From Sphingopyxis sp. BE259 (lineage in GTDB: Bacteria > Pseudomonadota > Alphaproteobacteria > Sphingomonadales > Sphingomonadaceae), in NCBI RefSeq assembly GCF_031457495.1, contig NZ_JAVDWM010000001.1, positions 2,220,001 through 2,284,000 on the forward strand: 64,000 nt of DNA, given 5' to 3'. Shown here piece after piece: positions 1-8,344 of the stretch; position 1 is the stretch's first letter; every line of letters starts with the position of its first letter. Both the position numbers and the translations under genes were made by a program. Under the pieces are notes generated by a model, which was given only the letters and a program-made list of their open reading frames with translations, did no database searches and had not been told where the DNA came from.

Positions 1-228
1 GCGCAGCAGATGGGCGAGGTCGGCAGGGGTCTGAAAATGCCAATGGCCGCCGCGTTCGACCAGTTCGATGCCGCTGCCCGCATGGCGCTGCGCGATCGCC
101 TCGATGATCGCGCGCACCTGCCCCGGCGTCATCGCGTCGCCCAGCCGCCCGACGATCTGCCGCGGGTCGAGCGGTTCGTCGCTGGCGAACAGCATCGCCT
201 CAATGGCGCGTTCCAGATCGTCGATCAT
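1..228 (-). CDS. scpB: ScpB, segregation and condensation protein B (5' part only)
   Basis: ScpB is a winged-helix kleisin partner in the SMC-ScpAB condensin complex that organises and segregates the chromosome. Reading the minus strand from 228 gives an open frame beginning MIDDLERAIEAMLFASDEP, the characteristic opening of ScpB, followed by a winged-helix-like stretch with a VERGGHWHFQTPADLA segment. Only the first 76 codons are present; the rest lies beyond the window edge. The ATG at 228 overlaps the scpA stop as ATGA, so translation is probably coupled to scpA, which fits the fixed partnership of the two proteins. Confidence 0.85.
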   Translation of the reverse strand, partial: MIDDLERAIEAMLFASDEPLDPRQIVGRLGDAMTPGQVRAIIEAIAQRHAGSGIELVERGGHWHFQTPADLAHLLR

Positions 229-1013
229 GCGGGTTGTTGTCCCATCGGGGCTGCCTTCAGATAAAGGGGTTCGAACGCCCCATCCTGTTTCAGATCGACC
301 CGGCCCTGCCGCGCCAGTTCGAGCGCCGCAACAAAACTAGACGCGATCGCCGACCGGCGTAGCGGGCCGACATAGTCGGACGGCAAGAAGTCGGCGAGTT
401 CGGCCCAGTCGAGCTTGATCCCGATCATCCGCTGCAAATGGTGAAGCGCCGCGTCGAGCGTGACCACCGGGCGCCGCGACACCATATGCACGACGGGTTC
501 GGAGCGCAGCTTGACCTGGCCATAAGCCGCCAGCAGATCGTAAAGGGTGGCGTCCCAGCGCCGCAGCTTGACGTCGCGCAGTCCCTCGGGTTTCGCGCGC
601 AGAAACACGTCGCGGCCAACCCGGTCACGCGCGAGCAGCCGCGCAGCGGCTTCGCGCATCGCCGCAAGCCGCTGCAACCGCAATTGCAGGCGCAGCGCCA
701 GTTCGTCGGGCGAGGGCTCCTCGAGCGGATCCTTGGGCAGCAGCAGCGCCGATTTGAGATAGGCAAGCCAAGCGGCCATCACCAGATAATCGGCGGCGAC
801 CTCCAGCTTCAGCTGGCGCGCCTCGGCGATGAAAGTCAGATATTGTTCGACCAGCGCCAGGATCGAAATCTGCTTGAGATCAACCTTCTGGCTGCGCGCC
901 AGCGCCAGCAGCAGGTCGAGCGGCCCTTCCCAGCTTTCGAGCGAAAGTTGCAGCGCATCGTCGCGCTCTGGCGCCGCGGGGGTTAGTTCGAAATCAAGCG
1001 CCAGTTCGTCCAT
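225..1013 (-). CDS. scpA: ScpA, segregation and condensation protein A (kleisin)
   Basis: ScpA is the kleisin subunit that bridges the SMC heads in bacterial condensin. The 262-residue protein has the ScpA core WEGPLDLLLALARSQKVDL near the N-terminus, then AADYLVMAAWLAYLKSALLLP, and a C-terminal winged-helix-like region. The frame stays open upstream to 1211, but that extension is low-complexity Arg-rich sequence antisense to nothing useful and overlaps nagZ, so I chose ATG 1013 (MDELALDFE), which lies just after the nagZ stop. It overlaps scpB by ATGA. Gene order nagZ-scpA-scpB is typical of sphingomonads. Confidence 0.93.
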   Translation of the reverse strand: MDELALDFELTPAAPERDDALQLSLESWEGPLDLLLALARSQKVDLKQISILALVEQYLTFIAEARQLKLEVAADYLVMAAWLAYLKSALLLPKDPLEEPSPDELALRLQLRLQRLAAMREAAARLLARDRVGRDVFLRAKPEGLRDVKLRRWDATLYDLLAAYGQVKLRSEPVVHMVSRRPVVTLDAALHHLQRMIGIKLDWAELADFLPSDYVGPLRRSAIASSFVAALELARQGRVDLKQDGAFEPLYLKAAPMGQQPA

Positions 1014-1021
1014 CACCCGGC

Positions 1022-2029
1022 TTACGCGACCGCGAGCAGCGCGTCGCGCTGATCGACCAGCGTCGCGAACGCACGGTCGTTGCCGACCCCCGCTATGCGG
1101 TCCATCGCGCCCTCCAGCCGCGCGCGCGACACGGTGCTGATCGGGTCGAGCGCGTTGGCGATGCCGATCATGTCGTCCATCTTGCCCCAGCAATTGAGCG
1201 CGATGTCGCAACCCGCCGCCACCGCATCGGCAGCGCGCGACGGCACATCGCCCGACAAGGCTTTCATATCTAGATCATCGGACATCAGCAGCCCATGAAA
1301 ACCGATGCGCTGGCGGATCACGCTGTCGATGATGATCGGCGACAAGGTTGCGGGTCGGTCGGGATCCCACGCTTCGAATATGACATGACACGTCATTGCC
1401 ATCGCCGCGTCGCGGAGCGCGGCGAACGGCGCCAGATCGGTCTGCAAATCGCGGTCGGGGGCGCTTACCACCGGCAGGGCTTCGTGCGTATCGAGCAGCG
1501 CGCGGCCGTGGCCGGGGATATGTTTGACGATGCCGACGACGCCGCCGTCCTGCAACCCGCCGAGGATCGCACGGCCGAGCGCGGCCACGCGCATCGGCTC
1601 GCTGCCCAGCGCGCGGTCGCCGATGACATCGCTGGCGCCCGGCTGGCGCACGTCGAGCAGTGGCAGGCAATCGACGTTGATACCGACTTCGGCGAGCATC
1701 GCGGCGAGTGCCATTGCGTTCAGCCGCGCCGCCTCGATCGCGCTCGCCGGGGCGCGGTCATACAGCGCATCAAACGTCGCACCGCTTGGGAACAGCGGCC
1801 ATTCGGGCGATTTCATCCGCGCGACGCGGCCGCCCTCCTGATCGATCAGGATCGGCACGTTGGCGCGCCCATCGAGCGCGCGCAGTTCGTCGGTCAACCG
1901 CCGCAGCTGCTCGCGGTTATCGATATTGCGCCCGAACAATATGTAGCCCGCAGGATCGCTATCCCGGAAAAATGCGCGCTCGTCTTCGGTAAGGGTCAGT
2001 CCCGACAGGCCGAAAATAGCGGGTATCAT
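1022..2029 (-). CDS. nagZ: NagZ, beta-N-acetylhexosaminidase (GH3)
   Basis: NagZ removes N-acetylglucosamine from anhydro-muropeptides during cytoplasmic cell-wall recycling. The 335-residue protein is a single GH3 TIM barrel of usual length. It shows the substrate-binding LIDQEGGRVAR motif, the family signature KHIPGHGR with its acid/base-loop histidine, and SDDLDMKAL, which contains the nucleophile aspartate of bacterial NagZ. No signal peptide is visible, as expected for the cytoplasmic enzyme. The gene is separated by about 108 bases from the SPOR gene upstream and by 8 bases from scpA downstream. Confidence 0.95.
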   Translation of the reverse strand: MIPAIFGLSGLTLTEDERAFFRDSDPAGYILFGRNIDNREQLRRLTDELRALDGRANVPILIDQEGGRVARMKSPEWPLFPSGATFDALYDRAPASAIEAARLNAMALAAMLAEVGINVDCLPLLDVRQPGASDVIGDRALGSEPMRVAALGRAILGGLQDGGVVGIVKHIPGHGRALLDTHEALPVVSAPDRDLQTDLAPFAALRDAAMAMTCHVIFEAWDPDRPATLSPIIIDSVIRQRIGFHGLLMSDDLDMKALSGDVPSRAADAVAAGCDIALNCWGKMDDMIGIANALDPISTVSRARLEGAMDRIAGVGNDRAFATLVDQRDALLAVA

Positions 2030-2137
2030 CGTGCATCAACCTCCGTCGGTCGCCGCGCCCTCACGCGGCGACCAGGGCATGCATCATGCCATAACGGCCC
2101 AATTGCACCAACGGAGTCTGCGGCCAAGCGGGCCAAA

Positions 2138-2911
2138 TCAGCGAACGACGACGCAATTTTCGCCCGCAACGCGCAATTTTCCGCACAAGTTCGCAGCGTT
2201 AGCCGCGGTTCCCGCCGAAACGCGCAGGCGATAGACGGTGCCGTCGCCGACCTTTGCCGGTGACACCGACTTGTTGAGGTCGGCCAGATAGGCAAAGCGT
2301 TTTGACAGGTTGGTCCACGCCTTGGCCGCCGCCGCATCGCTGCTGAACGCGCCGAGCTGGATCATCGCCGACCCGACCGCTGCAGGAGCGGGCGCGGCCT
2401 TTGGTGCCGCGGCGGGTGCCTTGGCCGGTGCCGCGACAACCTTCGGAGCTGCCTTTACGGGCGCGGGCTTAGGCTTCGCTTTCGCCACCGCGGCCTTGTC
2501 CGCCGCTGCTTTCGCGGCTTCACGCTCCTGCGGCGTCACCGCCGGCTCTTCGGGCATGCGCGTCGGATCGACCTTGCCCGCGGGCTCGGCGCCTTCGCTG
2601 GCCGAGAAGCTGGCATCGCCCTCGCCTTCAAAGGTCTTGGCGCCATCATTCTTCGGCGCGACTTTATAATTGCCCTCCTGCGCCGCGATCAACTCGCCCT
2701 TGCCGCGCGCGCCGCCGTTCTGGACCCACCACAGGCCGCCCAGCACCGCCCCGATCAACAGCAGTCCGCCGAGCACCATCACCAGCAAGCGCGCGGGCGA
2801 AACCTCGCCATCTTCCTCGACCCCATCGGCGGCTTCGAGCCATGGCAGGCGATCTTCGCTCTCCAGCCCCAGCCCCGCATCGCCCTGGTCGGCGTTCTTG
2901 TCCTCGGCCAT
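2138..2911 (-). CDS. SPOR-domain inner-membrane protein
   Basis: The 257-residue protein is a bitopic inner-membrane protein: an acidic cytoplasmic N-terminus (1-40), one transmembrane helix at about 42-66 (LLVMVLGGLLLIGAVLGGLWWV), a long Ala/Pro/Lys-rich periplasmic linker at about 110-180, and a C-terminal SPOR domain (about 183-257, starting MIQLGAFSSDAAAAKAW). SPOR domains bind denuded septal glycan, so a role at the division site is likely but the specific function is unknown. The ATG at 2911 overlaps the argS stop as ATGA, so it is co-translated with argS. The position between argS and nagZ is conserved in sphingomonads. Confidence 0.88.
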   Translation of the reverse strand: MAEDKNADQGDAGLGLESEDRLPWLEAADGVEEDGEVSPARLLVMVLGGLLLIGAVLGGLWWVQNGGARGKGELIAAQEGNYKVAPKNDGAKTFEGEGDASFSASEGAEPAGKVDPTRMPEEPAVTPQEREAAKAAADKAAVAKAKPKPAPVKAAPKVVAAPAKAPAAAPKAAPAPAAVGSAMIQLGAFSSDAAAAKAWTNLSKRFAYLADLNKSVSPAKVGDGTVYRLRVSAGTAANAANLCGKLRVAGENCVVVR

Positions 2912-4638
2912 CAGTTCATCTCCTCGAGCGCCTCTACCCCCATCAGGTGCAGCCCGTTGCGGATAACCTGCCCGATTCCATCGGCCAAATAAAGCCGGGT
3001 CGCGGTCAATTCGGGGTCATTTGCCAAAATGACACGGGCGTCGGGCCGATCGTTACCAAGGTTCCACCACGCGTGGAACGCCGCCGCGACGTCGGCGAGA
3101 TAGAAAGCGATACGGTGGGGTTCGCGGGCCGACGCCGCTGCCGTGACGATCCGCGGGAATTGCGCGAGCAGTTTGACGAGGCCGAGTTCATACGCGTCGA
3201 GGCGGGCCGCGTTCGGCGCCGCGGGCGCAACGCTTGCTTCGGCCAGCTTGCGTTTCAGCGACGCAATCCGGGCATGGGCATATTGGACATAGAAGACCGG
3301 GTTGTCGCGCGATGCCTCGACCACCTTGGCAAAGTCGAAGTCCATTTGCGCGTCGGCTTTGCGCGTCAGCATGGTGAACCGCACCGCATCCTTGCCGACC
3401 TCGTCGACGATGTCAGCCAGAGTGACGAAATTGCCCGCCCGCTTCGACATTTTGAACGGCTCGCCATTCTTCAGCAGCCGCACCATCTGGACCAGCTTGA
3501 CGTCGAATTTCTTCTTTCCGTCGGTCAGCGCGGCCACCGCCGCCTTGATCCGCTTGACCGTTCCGGCGTGGTCGGCGCCCCAGATGTCGATCAGTTCGTC
3601 AGCCGTCTGGCTCTTTTGGAAATGATAGGCGAGGTCGGCGCCGAAATAGGTCCAGCTGCCGTCCGATTTCTTGATCGGGCGATCCTGATCGTCGCCGAAT
3701 TTGGTCGAGCGGAACAGCGGCAGTTCGACCGGCTCCCAATCCTCGGGCGTCTCGCCCTTCGGCGCTTCCAGCACCCCGTCATAGACGAGGTCGTGCGCGC
3801 GCAGCCATTTCTCGGCGTCAGCGGGTTTGCCCGCCGCCTGCAACTCCGCTTCCGACGAAAACAGATCGTGATGGATGCCCAGCTTGGCCAGATCGGCGCG
3901 GATCATGTCCATCATCGCGCTAACCGCTTCGGCGCGGAACAGGCCCAGCCACGCGCTTTCAGGCGCGCCGACGAAGCGGTCGCCATATTCGGCCGCCAGC
4001 TTGCCCGCGACCGGGACCAGATAATCGCCGGGATAAAGCCCCTCGGGGACCGCGCCGATCGCCTCGCCCAGCGCTTCGCGGTAACGCAAATGGACCGAGC
4101 GGGCGAGAACATCGACCTGGCCCCCGGCATCATTGACATAATATTCGCGGGTGACATCGTGGCCGGAAAATTCCAGCAGCGCCGCCAGCGCGTCGCCAAC
4201 CACCGCGCCGCGGCAATGGCCGACGTGCATCGGACCGGTCGGGTTCGCCGACACATATTCGACATTGACGCGCCGCCCCTGCCCCAAGGTCGAACGGCCA
4301 TAGTCCTCGGCCTCGGTGTGGATCAGCGCCAGTTCGTCGCGCCAGCTGCCGTCGGCAAGCCGCAGGTTGATGAAACCAGGACCCGCAACGCTTGCCTCGG
4401 TCACTTCGCCCAGCGCGGCGAGTTCGGCGACCAACAGATCGGCCAGCGCGCGCGGGTTCATGCCCGCGGGCTTGGCGAGCACCATAGCGGCGTTGGTCGC
4501 GACATCGCCATGCGCCGGATCGCGCGGCGGTTCGACACTGATCGCGGCGCGATCAAGTCCCGCGGGCAAAGCGCCTTTGGCGACCAGCGTGTCGAGCGCG
4601 GTGCCGATATGGACGGAAAGACGACTGAACAGGGTCAC
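2911..4638 (-). CDS. argS: Arginyl-tRNA synthetase
   Basis: Class I aminoacyl-tRNA synthetase that charges tRNA-Arg with arginine. The 575 residues cover the N-terminal Add-1 domain, the class I signature SANPTGPMHVGH (the HIGH box variant HVGH), the YYVNDAGGQ motif, a KMSKR loop seen as FKMSKRAGNFVTL, and the C-terminal anticodon-binding DALR domain ending GLHLMGVEALEEM. The length is normal. It heads the minus-strand group argS-SPOR-nagZ-scpA-scpB. A 922-codon open frame exists on the opposite strand across this gene and is rejected as a shadow. Confidence 0.97.
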   Translation of the reverse strand: MTLFSRLSVHIGTALDTLVAKGALPAGLDRAAISVEPPRDPAHGDVATNAAMVLAKPAGMNPRALADLLVAELAALGEVTEASVAGPGFINLRLADGSWRDELALIHTEAEDYGRSTLGQGRRVNVEYVSANPTGPMHVGHCRGAVVGDALAALLEFSGHDVTREYYVNDAGGQVDVLARSVHLRYREALGEAIGAVPEGLYPGDYLVPVAGKLAAEYGDRFVGAPESAWLGLFRAEAVSAMMDMIRADLAKLGIHHDLFSSEAELQAAGKPADAEKWLRAHDLVYDGVLEAPKGETPEDWEPVELPLFRSTKFGDDQDRPIKKSDGSWTYFGADLAYHFQKSQTADELIDIWGADHAGTVKRIKAAVAALTDGKKKFDVKLVQMVRLLKNGEPFKMSKRAGNFVTLADIVDEVGKDAVRFTMLTRKADAQMDFDFAKVVEASRDNPVFYVQYAHARIASLKRKLAEASVAPAAPNAARLDAYELGLVKLLAQFPRIVTAAASAREPHRIAFYLADVAAAFHAWWNLGNDRPDARVILANDPELTATRLYLADGIGQVIRNGLHLMGVEALEEMN

Positions 4639-4773
4639 GGGCTGGGCCTATCTTCGATCGGGAAAAGTCTTGCGCGCGCCCTATCGCAGCTTGGCACACG
4701 CGAAAAGCCCTGCGTCGCCCGAACGGCGCGCAGGGCGAAATTGGGCGAACGGCGCCAAAGCGCCGCCGCGATC

Positions 4774-5442
4774 CTATCGTCGGACGTTATATTCGAGCTG
4801 TTCCTGCGTCAGCTGGAAACCGATCAGCAGTTCAAAGCTGGCGCGCTGCACCGCGGCGCGCACTTCGGGCTGGCTCAGCGGATCAATCGCGGCGTCCTGA
4901 TCGCCCGCCTTGCGCTTGCGCGTGATCCGTTCCTGAATGTCGGCGGGCAGCGTCGCGGCGGCGCGGTCGACATAGGCCGATGCCTGCGCCCGGCCGGTGC
5001 CGCGCGTCTGTCCTTCGGCGAACGAAACCACCACATTGCCCAACCGCTTGGCGACCACGGCGGTGCCGCCCTGCAACACGGTACCGTAATAAGGCAGGGT
5101 TACCGAGCGCGCCGGACCGGCATCGCGGCGCGTCGCGACGACGTCGAAACTGGCGAGCTGATAGACTTTTTCGGCGGCATCATTGCACTGCGGCGTCACA
5201 TTGGTGATCGCGGCGACGATGTCGATGGCGCGCGCATCGCGGCTGGTCGCCGGATCGAACAGCGTGACGTCGCCGGTGTGCAGTGGCACGCCGACCGCCG
5301 GACAGGCGCTGCGCGTCGCGGTGATGCCGACCCCGCTGGAAACGTCGATGTCGTTATCCTTCGCACAGCCCGCCGCCGTCGCCATGGCTGCCGTGCAGCA
5401 CAGCACGGTCAGGAATTTACGCGACGGAAACGAAATGGACAT
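4774..5442 (-). CDS. Putative lipoprotein of unknown function
   Basis: The 222-residue product starts MSISFPSRKFLTVLCCTAAM and has a lipoprotein signal with a plausible lipobox TAAGC, followed by the mature region CAKDNDIDVSSG. I chose the ATG at 5442 because it puts the basic residues directly before the hydrophobic core; an upstream ATG at 5463 adds seven hydrophobic residues. The mature domain has an alternating, probably beta-rich pattern with no motif I can assign. It lies alone, about 135 bases upstream of argS and divergent from ispH. A conserved sphingomonad envelope lipoprotein is the likeliest description; the function is unknown. Confidence 0.75.
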   Translation of the reverse strand: MSISFPSRKFLTVLCCTAAMATAAGCAKDNDIDVSSGVGITATRSACPAVGVPLHTGDVTLFDPATSRDARAIDIVAAITNVTPQCNDAAEKVYQLASFDVVATRRDAGPARSVTLPYYGTVLQGGTAVVAKRLGNVVVSFAEGQTRGTGRAQASAYVDRAAATLPADIQERITRKRKAGDQDAAIDPLSQPEVRAAVQRASFELLIGFQLTQEQLEYNVRR

Positions 5443-5606
5443 CATGATAATCAGGCTTTCCAAACAGGCGCGCGAACCAGGCTCAGGTGCTTCGGGACGG
5501 TTGATCCCGCTTCATGCGCGCCGCTTCTTATCGGTGCGATGAACGCGGCGCAACGGTGCGAAGCGGCTTTACGCTATATGGCCTGCTGCGCTAGAGCGCC
5601 CACATC

Positions 5607-6593
5607 ATGAATACACCCCATCCGACGCCCCGCCCGAATGACGGCGAAACGCCAGAACTTCGGGTTTTGATCGCCGCCCCGCGCGGCTTTTGCGCCGGCG
5701 TCGATCGTGCCATCCGCATTGTCGAACTGGCGATCGAACGCTTTGGCGCGCCGGTTTATGTGCGGCATGAAATCGTCCACAACCGCTATGTTGTCGACAC
5801 GTTGAAGGCGCAGGGGGCGATTTTTGTCGAATCGCTCGACCAGGTGCCGGACGGCGTCCCCGTCGTGTTCAGCGCCCATGGCGTCCCCAAGGCGGTGCCC
5901 GCGAAGGCGGAGATGCGCGGGCTCGACTATATCGATGCAACCTGTCCGCTGGTGTCGAAAGTCCACCGCCAGGCCGAACGCGCGCACGAATCGGGGCGCC
6001 ATATAGTCTTTGTCGGCCATGCCGGTCATCCCGAGGTCATCGGCACGCTGGGCCAACTGCCGGTCGGTTCGATGACCTTAGTCGAATCGGTCGATGATGT
6101 TGCGGCCCTGGCACCGCCCGATCCCGCAATGCTGGCCTTTCTGACCCAGACCACCCTGTCGGTTGACGATACGCGCGACATCATCACCGCGCTCCAGCAC
6201 CGTTTTCCCGCTATAACGGGTCCGCGCGGCGAAGATATTTGCTATGCGACGTCGAACCGCCAGGATGCGGTCAAGGCGATCGCGGGCGATTGCGATCACA
6301 TGATCGTCATCGGCGCGCCGAACAGTTCCAACAGCCTGCGCCTGGTCGAGGTCGCACAGCGGATGGGAACCCCGGCGCATCTGGTCCAGCGCGGCAGCGA
6401 CGTCGATCCGGGCTGGCTGACCGATATTGCAACGCTGGGGATCACCGCAGGCGCCAGCGCGCCCGAAACGCTGGTTCGCGAAGTGATAGAGGCGGTCGCG
6501 GCGCACCGCCGCATCGTCGAAGACGTCGTCGTGACGGTCGAGGAAAACATGGTGTTCAAACTGCCGCGCGGGCTGGAAACGTCTGCGGCCTGA
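5607..6593 (+). CDS. ispH: IspH, 4-hydroxy-3-methylbut-2-enyl diphosphate reductase
   Basis: IspH (LytB) is the last enzyme of the MEP isoprenoid pathway, reducing HMBPP to IPP and DMAPP with a [4Fe-4S] cluster. The three cluster cysteines are visible in [24 protein letters not shown] and [12 protein letters not shown]. Other family motifs are RHEIVHN, FSAHGVP, GHAGHPE and APNSSNS. At 328 residues the length is usual apart from a short extra N-terminal tail (about 20 residues). The stop overlaps the start of thrB (TGATG), so ispH, thrB and rnhA look co-transcribed. Confidence 0.97.
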   Translation: MNTPHPTPRPNDGETPELRVLIAAPRGFCAGVDRAIRIVELAIERFGAPVYVRHEIVHNRYVVDTLKAQGAIFVESLDQVPDGVPVVFSAHGVPKAVPAKAEMRGLDYIDATCPLVSKVHRQAERAHESGRHIVFVGHAGHPEVIGTLGQLPVGSMTLVESVDDVAALAPPDPAMLAFLTQTTLSVDDTRDIITALQHRFPAITGPRGEDICYATSNRQDAVKAIAGDCDHMIVIGAPNSSNSLRLVEVAQRMGTPAHLVQRGSDVDPGWLTDIATLGITAGASAPETLVREVIEAVAAHRRIVEDVVVTVEENMVFKLPRGLETSAA

Positions 6594-7555
6594 TGGCGGT
6601 CTATACCCACGTCGATCCGGACGACCTTGCCGCGCTCGTCGCCCGTTACGCCATCGGCACGGTCCAGTCGTGCAAGGGGATTGCCGAAGGGGTCGAGAAC
6701 AGCAATTTCCTGTTAGAGACGACCGGCGGACGGTTCATCCTGACGCTGTATGAAAAGCGGGTGAGCGAGGGCGACCTGCCCTTCTTCGTCGATCTGCTCG
6801 ACCATCTCGCAACCAGCGGTTCACCAGTCCCGGCCATGATCCGCGACCGCGAGGGCATCGCGGTTCAGCAGATTTCGGGCCGCGCCGCCTGTATCATCCA
6901 GTTTCTGCCGGGCATCTCGCTGACCCACCCGACCTCCGCCCAATGCGAGGCGGCGAGTGCCGCGCTCGGCGCCATGCACCGTGCCCTCGCGGGATATGGC
7001 GAGACGCGCGAAAACAGCATGGGGCATCGCCATTGGCAGGACGTCGCGACCGCGACCGGCGATCTCGACGCGGTGCGACCTGGCTTGCAAGCGATCGTCG
7101 ATGACGAGCTTTCCTATCTGGACACGCATTGGCCGACCGATCTCCCCGCCCACGTCATCCACGCCGACCTGTTTCCCGACAATGTGTTGATGCTCGGCGA
7201 CCGGGTTACCGGGTTGATCGACTTCTATTTCGCCGCCAGCGATTTCCGGGCTTATGATCTGGTCATCACCCATGCCGCGTGGACCTTTTCCGCCGACGGC
7301 AACATTTGCGACCAGGCGCTGGCCCAGGCGCTGATGCGCGGATATGCGCGCGAAATTGCCCTGACCGATGCCGAAATTGCCGCCTTGCCTACCCTAGCCC
7401 GCGGCGCGGCGCTGCGTTTCCTGCTGACCCGCGCGCATGACTGGGTTCATACCCCCGCCGACGCACTGGTCACCCGCAAGGATCCGACGCCCTTTCTGGC
7501 CCGCCTGCTGCGTTACCGCGCCGCCGACGCCGCCAATCTGTTCGCCGCCGCATGA
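6593..7555 (+). CDS. thrB: ThrB, homoserine kinase (choline-kinase-like type)
   Basis: Phosphorylates homoserine in threonine synthesis; this is the aminoglycoside phosphotransferase-fold homoserine kinase of proteobacteria, not the GHMP type. The 320-residue protein opens [22 protein letters not shown] and contains [10 protein letters not shown], the catalytic loop [12 protein letters not shown] (Brenner motif) and the metal-binding GLIDFYFA. The frame continues upstream inside ispH, but ATG 6593, overlapping the ispH TGA, gives the family-standard N-terminus. Its stop overlaps rnhA as ATGA. ispH-thrB-rnhA order is common in alphaproteobacteria. Confidence 0.95.
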   Translation: MAVYTHVDPDDLAALVARYAIGTVQSCKGIAEGVENSNFLLETTGGRFILTLYEKRVSEGDLPFFVDLLDHLATSGSPVPAMIRDREGIAVQQISGRAACIIQFLPGISLTHPTSAQCEAASAALGAMHRALAGYGETRENSMGHRHWQDVATATGDLDAVRPGLQAIVDDELSYLDTHWPTDLPAHVIHADLFPDNVLMLGDRVTGLIDFYFAASDFRAYDLVITHAAWTFSADGNICDQALAQALMRGYAREIALTDAEIAALPTLARGAALRFLLTRAHDWVHTPADALVTRKDPTPFLARLLRYRAADAANLFAAA

Positions 7556-8022
7556 CCGACACCCGGGCAAAGACGGTGATCGTCGCAACCGACGGCGCGT
7601 GCAAGGGCAACCCCGGCCCGGGCGGCTGGGGCGCGGTGCTGCGCTGGGGTGACGTCGTAAAAAAACTGTCGGGCGGCGAACCCGATACGACGAACAATCG
7701 CATGGAATTGCTGGCAGCGATCGAGGCGCTCGCCGCGCTCAAGCGCCGCTGCAACGTCGAGCTGTCGACCGACAGCGTCTATGTCCGCGACGGCATCACC
7801 AAATGGATCTTTGGCTGGCAGAAAAATGGTTGGAAAACTGCGGCCAAAAAACCCGTCGCCAACGCCGACCTATGGCAACGACTGCTGGCAGAGGCCAAGC
7901 GGCACGACGTCGAATGGCTGTGGGTCAAAGGCCATGCCGGGCACGGCGACAACGAGATCGCCGACCAGCTCGCGAGCGATGCCGCGCTGGAAATCGCGCG
8001 GGCGCTGATAGATAGGGCGTAA
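7552..8022 (+). CDS. rnhA: RnhA, ribonuclease HI with a transposon-supplied C-terminus
   Basis: RNase HI hydrolyses RNA in RNA-DNA hybrids. The four catalytic carboxylates are in ATDGACKGN (D14), NRMELLAA (E52), LSTDSVYV (D74) and NEIADQLA (D138), with H128 in the flexible loop; the handle region [19 protein letters not shown] is present. The gene is 156 codons, but the last five residues (LIDRA) and the TAA stop are encoded by the left end of the Tn7-like element that begins at 8006. Joining 8005 to 16853 restores an ancestral end of ...LEIARAR then TGA (152 residues). The change is beyond the catalytic core, so the enzyme should remain active. Confidence 0.96.
   Translation: MTDTRAKTVIVATDGACKGNPGPGGWGAVLRWGDVVKKLSGGEPDTTNNRMELLAAIEALAALKRRCNVELSTDSVYVRDGITKWIFGWQKNGWKTAAKKPVANADLWQRLLAEAKRHDVEWLWVKGHAGHGDNEIADQLASDAALEIARALIDRA
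8001..8005 (+). repeat. Target-site duplication, left copy
   Basis: GGCGC directly precedes the TG terminus of the transposon at 8006. The identical GGCGC follows the CA terminus at 16848-16852. A 5-bp duplication is the size made by Tn7-like and Tn5053-like transposases. Confidence 0.9.
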
Positions 8023-8029
8023 GTTGTCC
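8006..8029 (+). repeat. Terminal inverted repeat, rnhA-proximal end
   Basis: Begins TGATAGATAGGGCGTAAG and continues to TTGTCC at 8029. It matches the reverse complement of 16824-16847 at 21 of 24 positions. The outer 17 bases contain a stop codon in each of the three forward frames (TGA, TAG, TAA); the TAA at 8020 is the one used by rnhA. Confidence 0.92.
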
Positions 8030-8031
8030 CG
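8018..8031 (+). promoter_or_regulatory. Putative TnsB binding site L1
   Basis: CGTAAGTTGTCCCG is the reverse complement form of the CGGACAACTTATGCC motif found at the other end (one mismatch in the core). It lies inside the terminal repeat, where the transposase must bind. Confidence 0.6.
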
Positions 8032-8106
8032 TTGAAGCGCTCTACGCGTTGAGTAGCCGGTGCTTCTGCCACTTTCCAGTCCCGAAACTGCCGGTTTTAC
8101 GTGACG

Positions 8107-8150
8107 AGCGAGACAACTTCGCTTTTCAGAAAACACCATAACTTGTCCGA
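8107..8150 (+). promoter_or_regulatory. Putative internal TnsB sites near the left end
   Basis: CATAACTTGTCCG at 8137-8149 is the same motif and orientation as the terminal site with one mismatch. A second, opposite-facing partial copy, AGACAACTTC, starts at about 8111. Multiple sites per end are typical of Tn7-like transposase binding. The inverted partial copy is less certain. Confidence 0.5.
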
Positions 8151-8294
8151 GCTGTCCACCATTCGCTGACCCGACCATGAGTGCGGAACGGTGGAACCAA
8201 CGGCGCGGAAAGACGATCGCCAACATAACAGCGCGATCGAGACCTGACGACAAACCAATTCAACGATGAGCCGACTTTCGTCGGCGCAATTGCC

Positions 8295-8324
8295 GACGCT
8301 CGTCTTCGCGACGCTCGTCTTCAC
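8295..8324 (+). repeat. 15-bp tandem repeat before the first transposon gene
   Basis: GACGCTCGTCTTCGC at 8295-8309 is followed immediately by GACGCTCGTCTTCAC at 8310-8324. It sits in the 320-base gene-free stretch between the left end and the gene at 8345, just upstream of that gene's ribosome binding site (GGAGGA). The rest of the stretch holds the terminal repeat and TnsB-like sites; no further gene is seen. Confidence 0.6.
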
Positions 8325-8344
8325 ATCCTGCAACGGAGGAATTT

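Noticed and set aside
1014..1211. Upstream extension of the scpA frame
   Set aside because: It overlaps nagZ coding sequence and translates to Arg-rich sequence unlike any ScpA N-terminus.
2842..5610. A 922-codon open frame on the plus strand across argS
   Set aside because: It is antisense to argS and the SPOR gene, both with clear motifs; the translation is Arg/His/Asp-rich with no domain, as expected of a high-GC shadow frame.
8020..8029. TAAGT/ACTTA next to TGT/ACA considered as transposon border and duplication
   Set aside because: These five bases are inverted, not direct, and the inverted repeat continues outward to TG at 8006 and CA at 16847, where a true direct GGCGC duplication is found.
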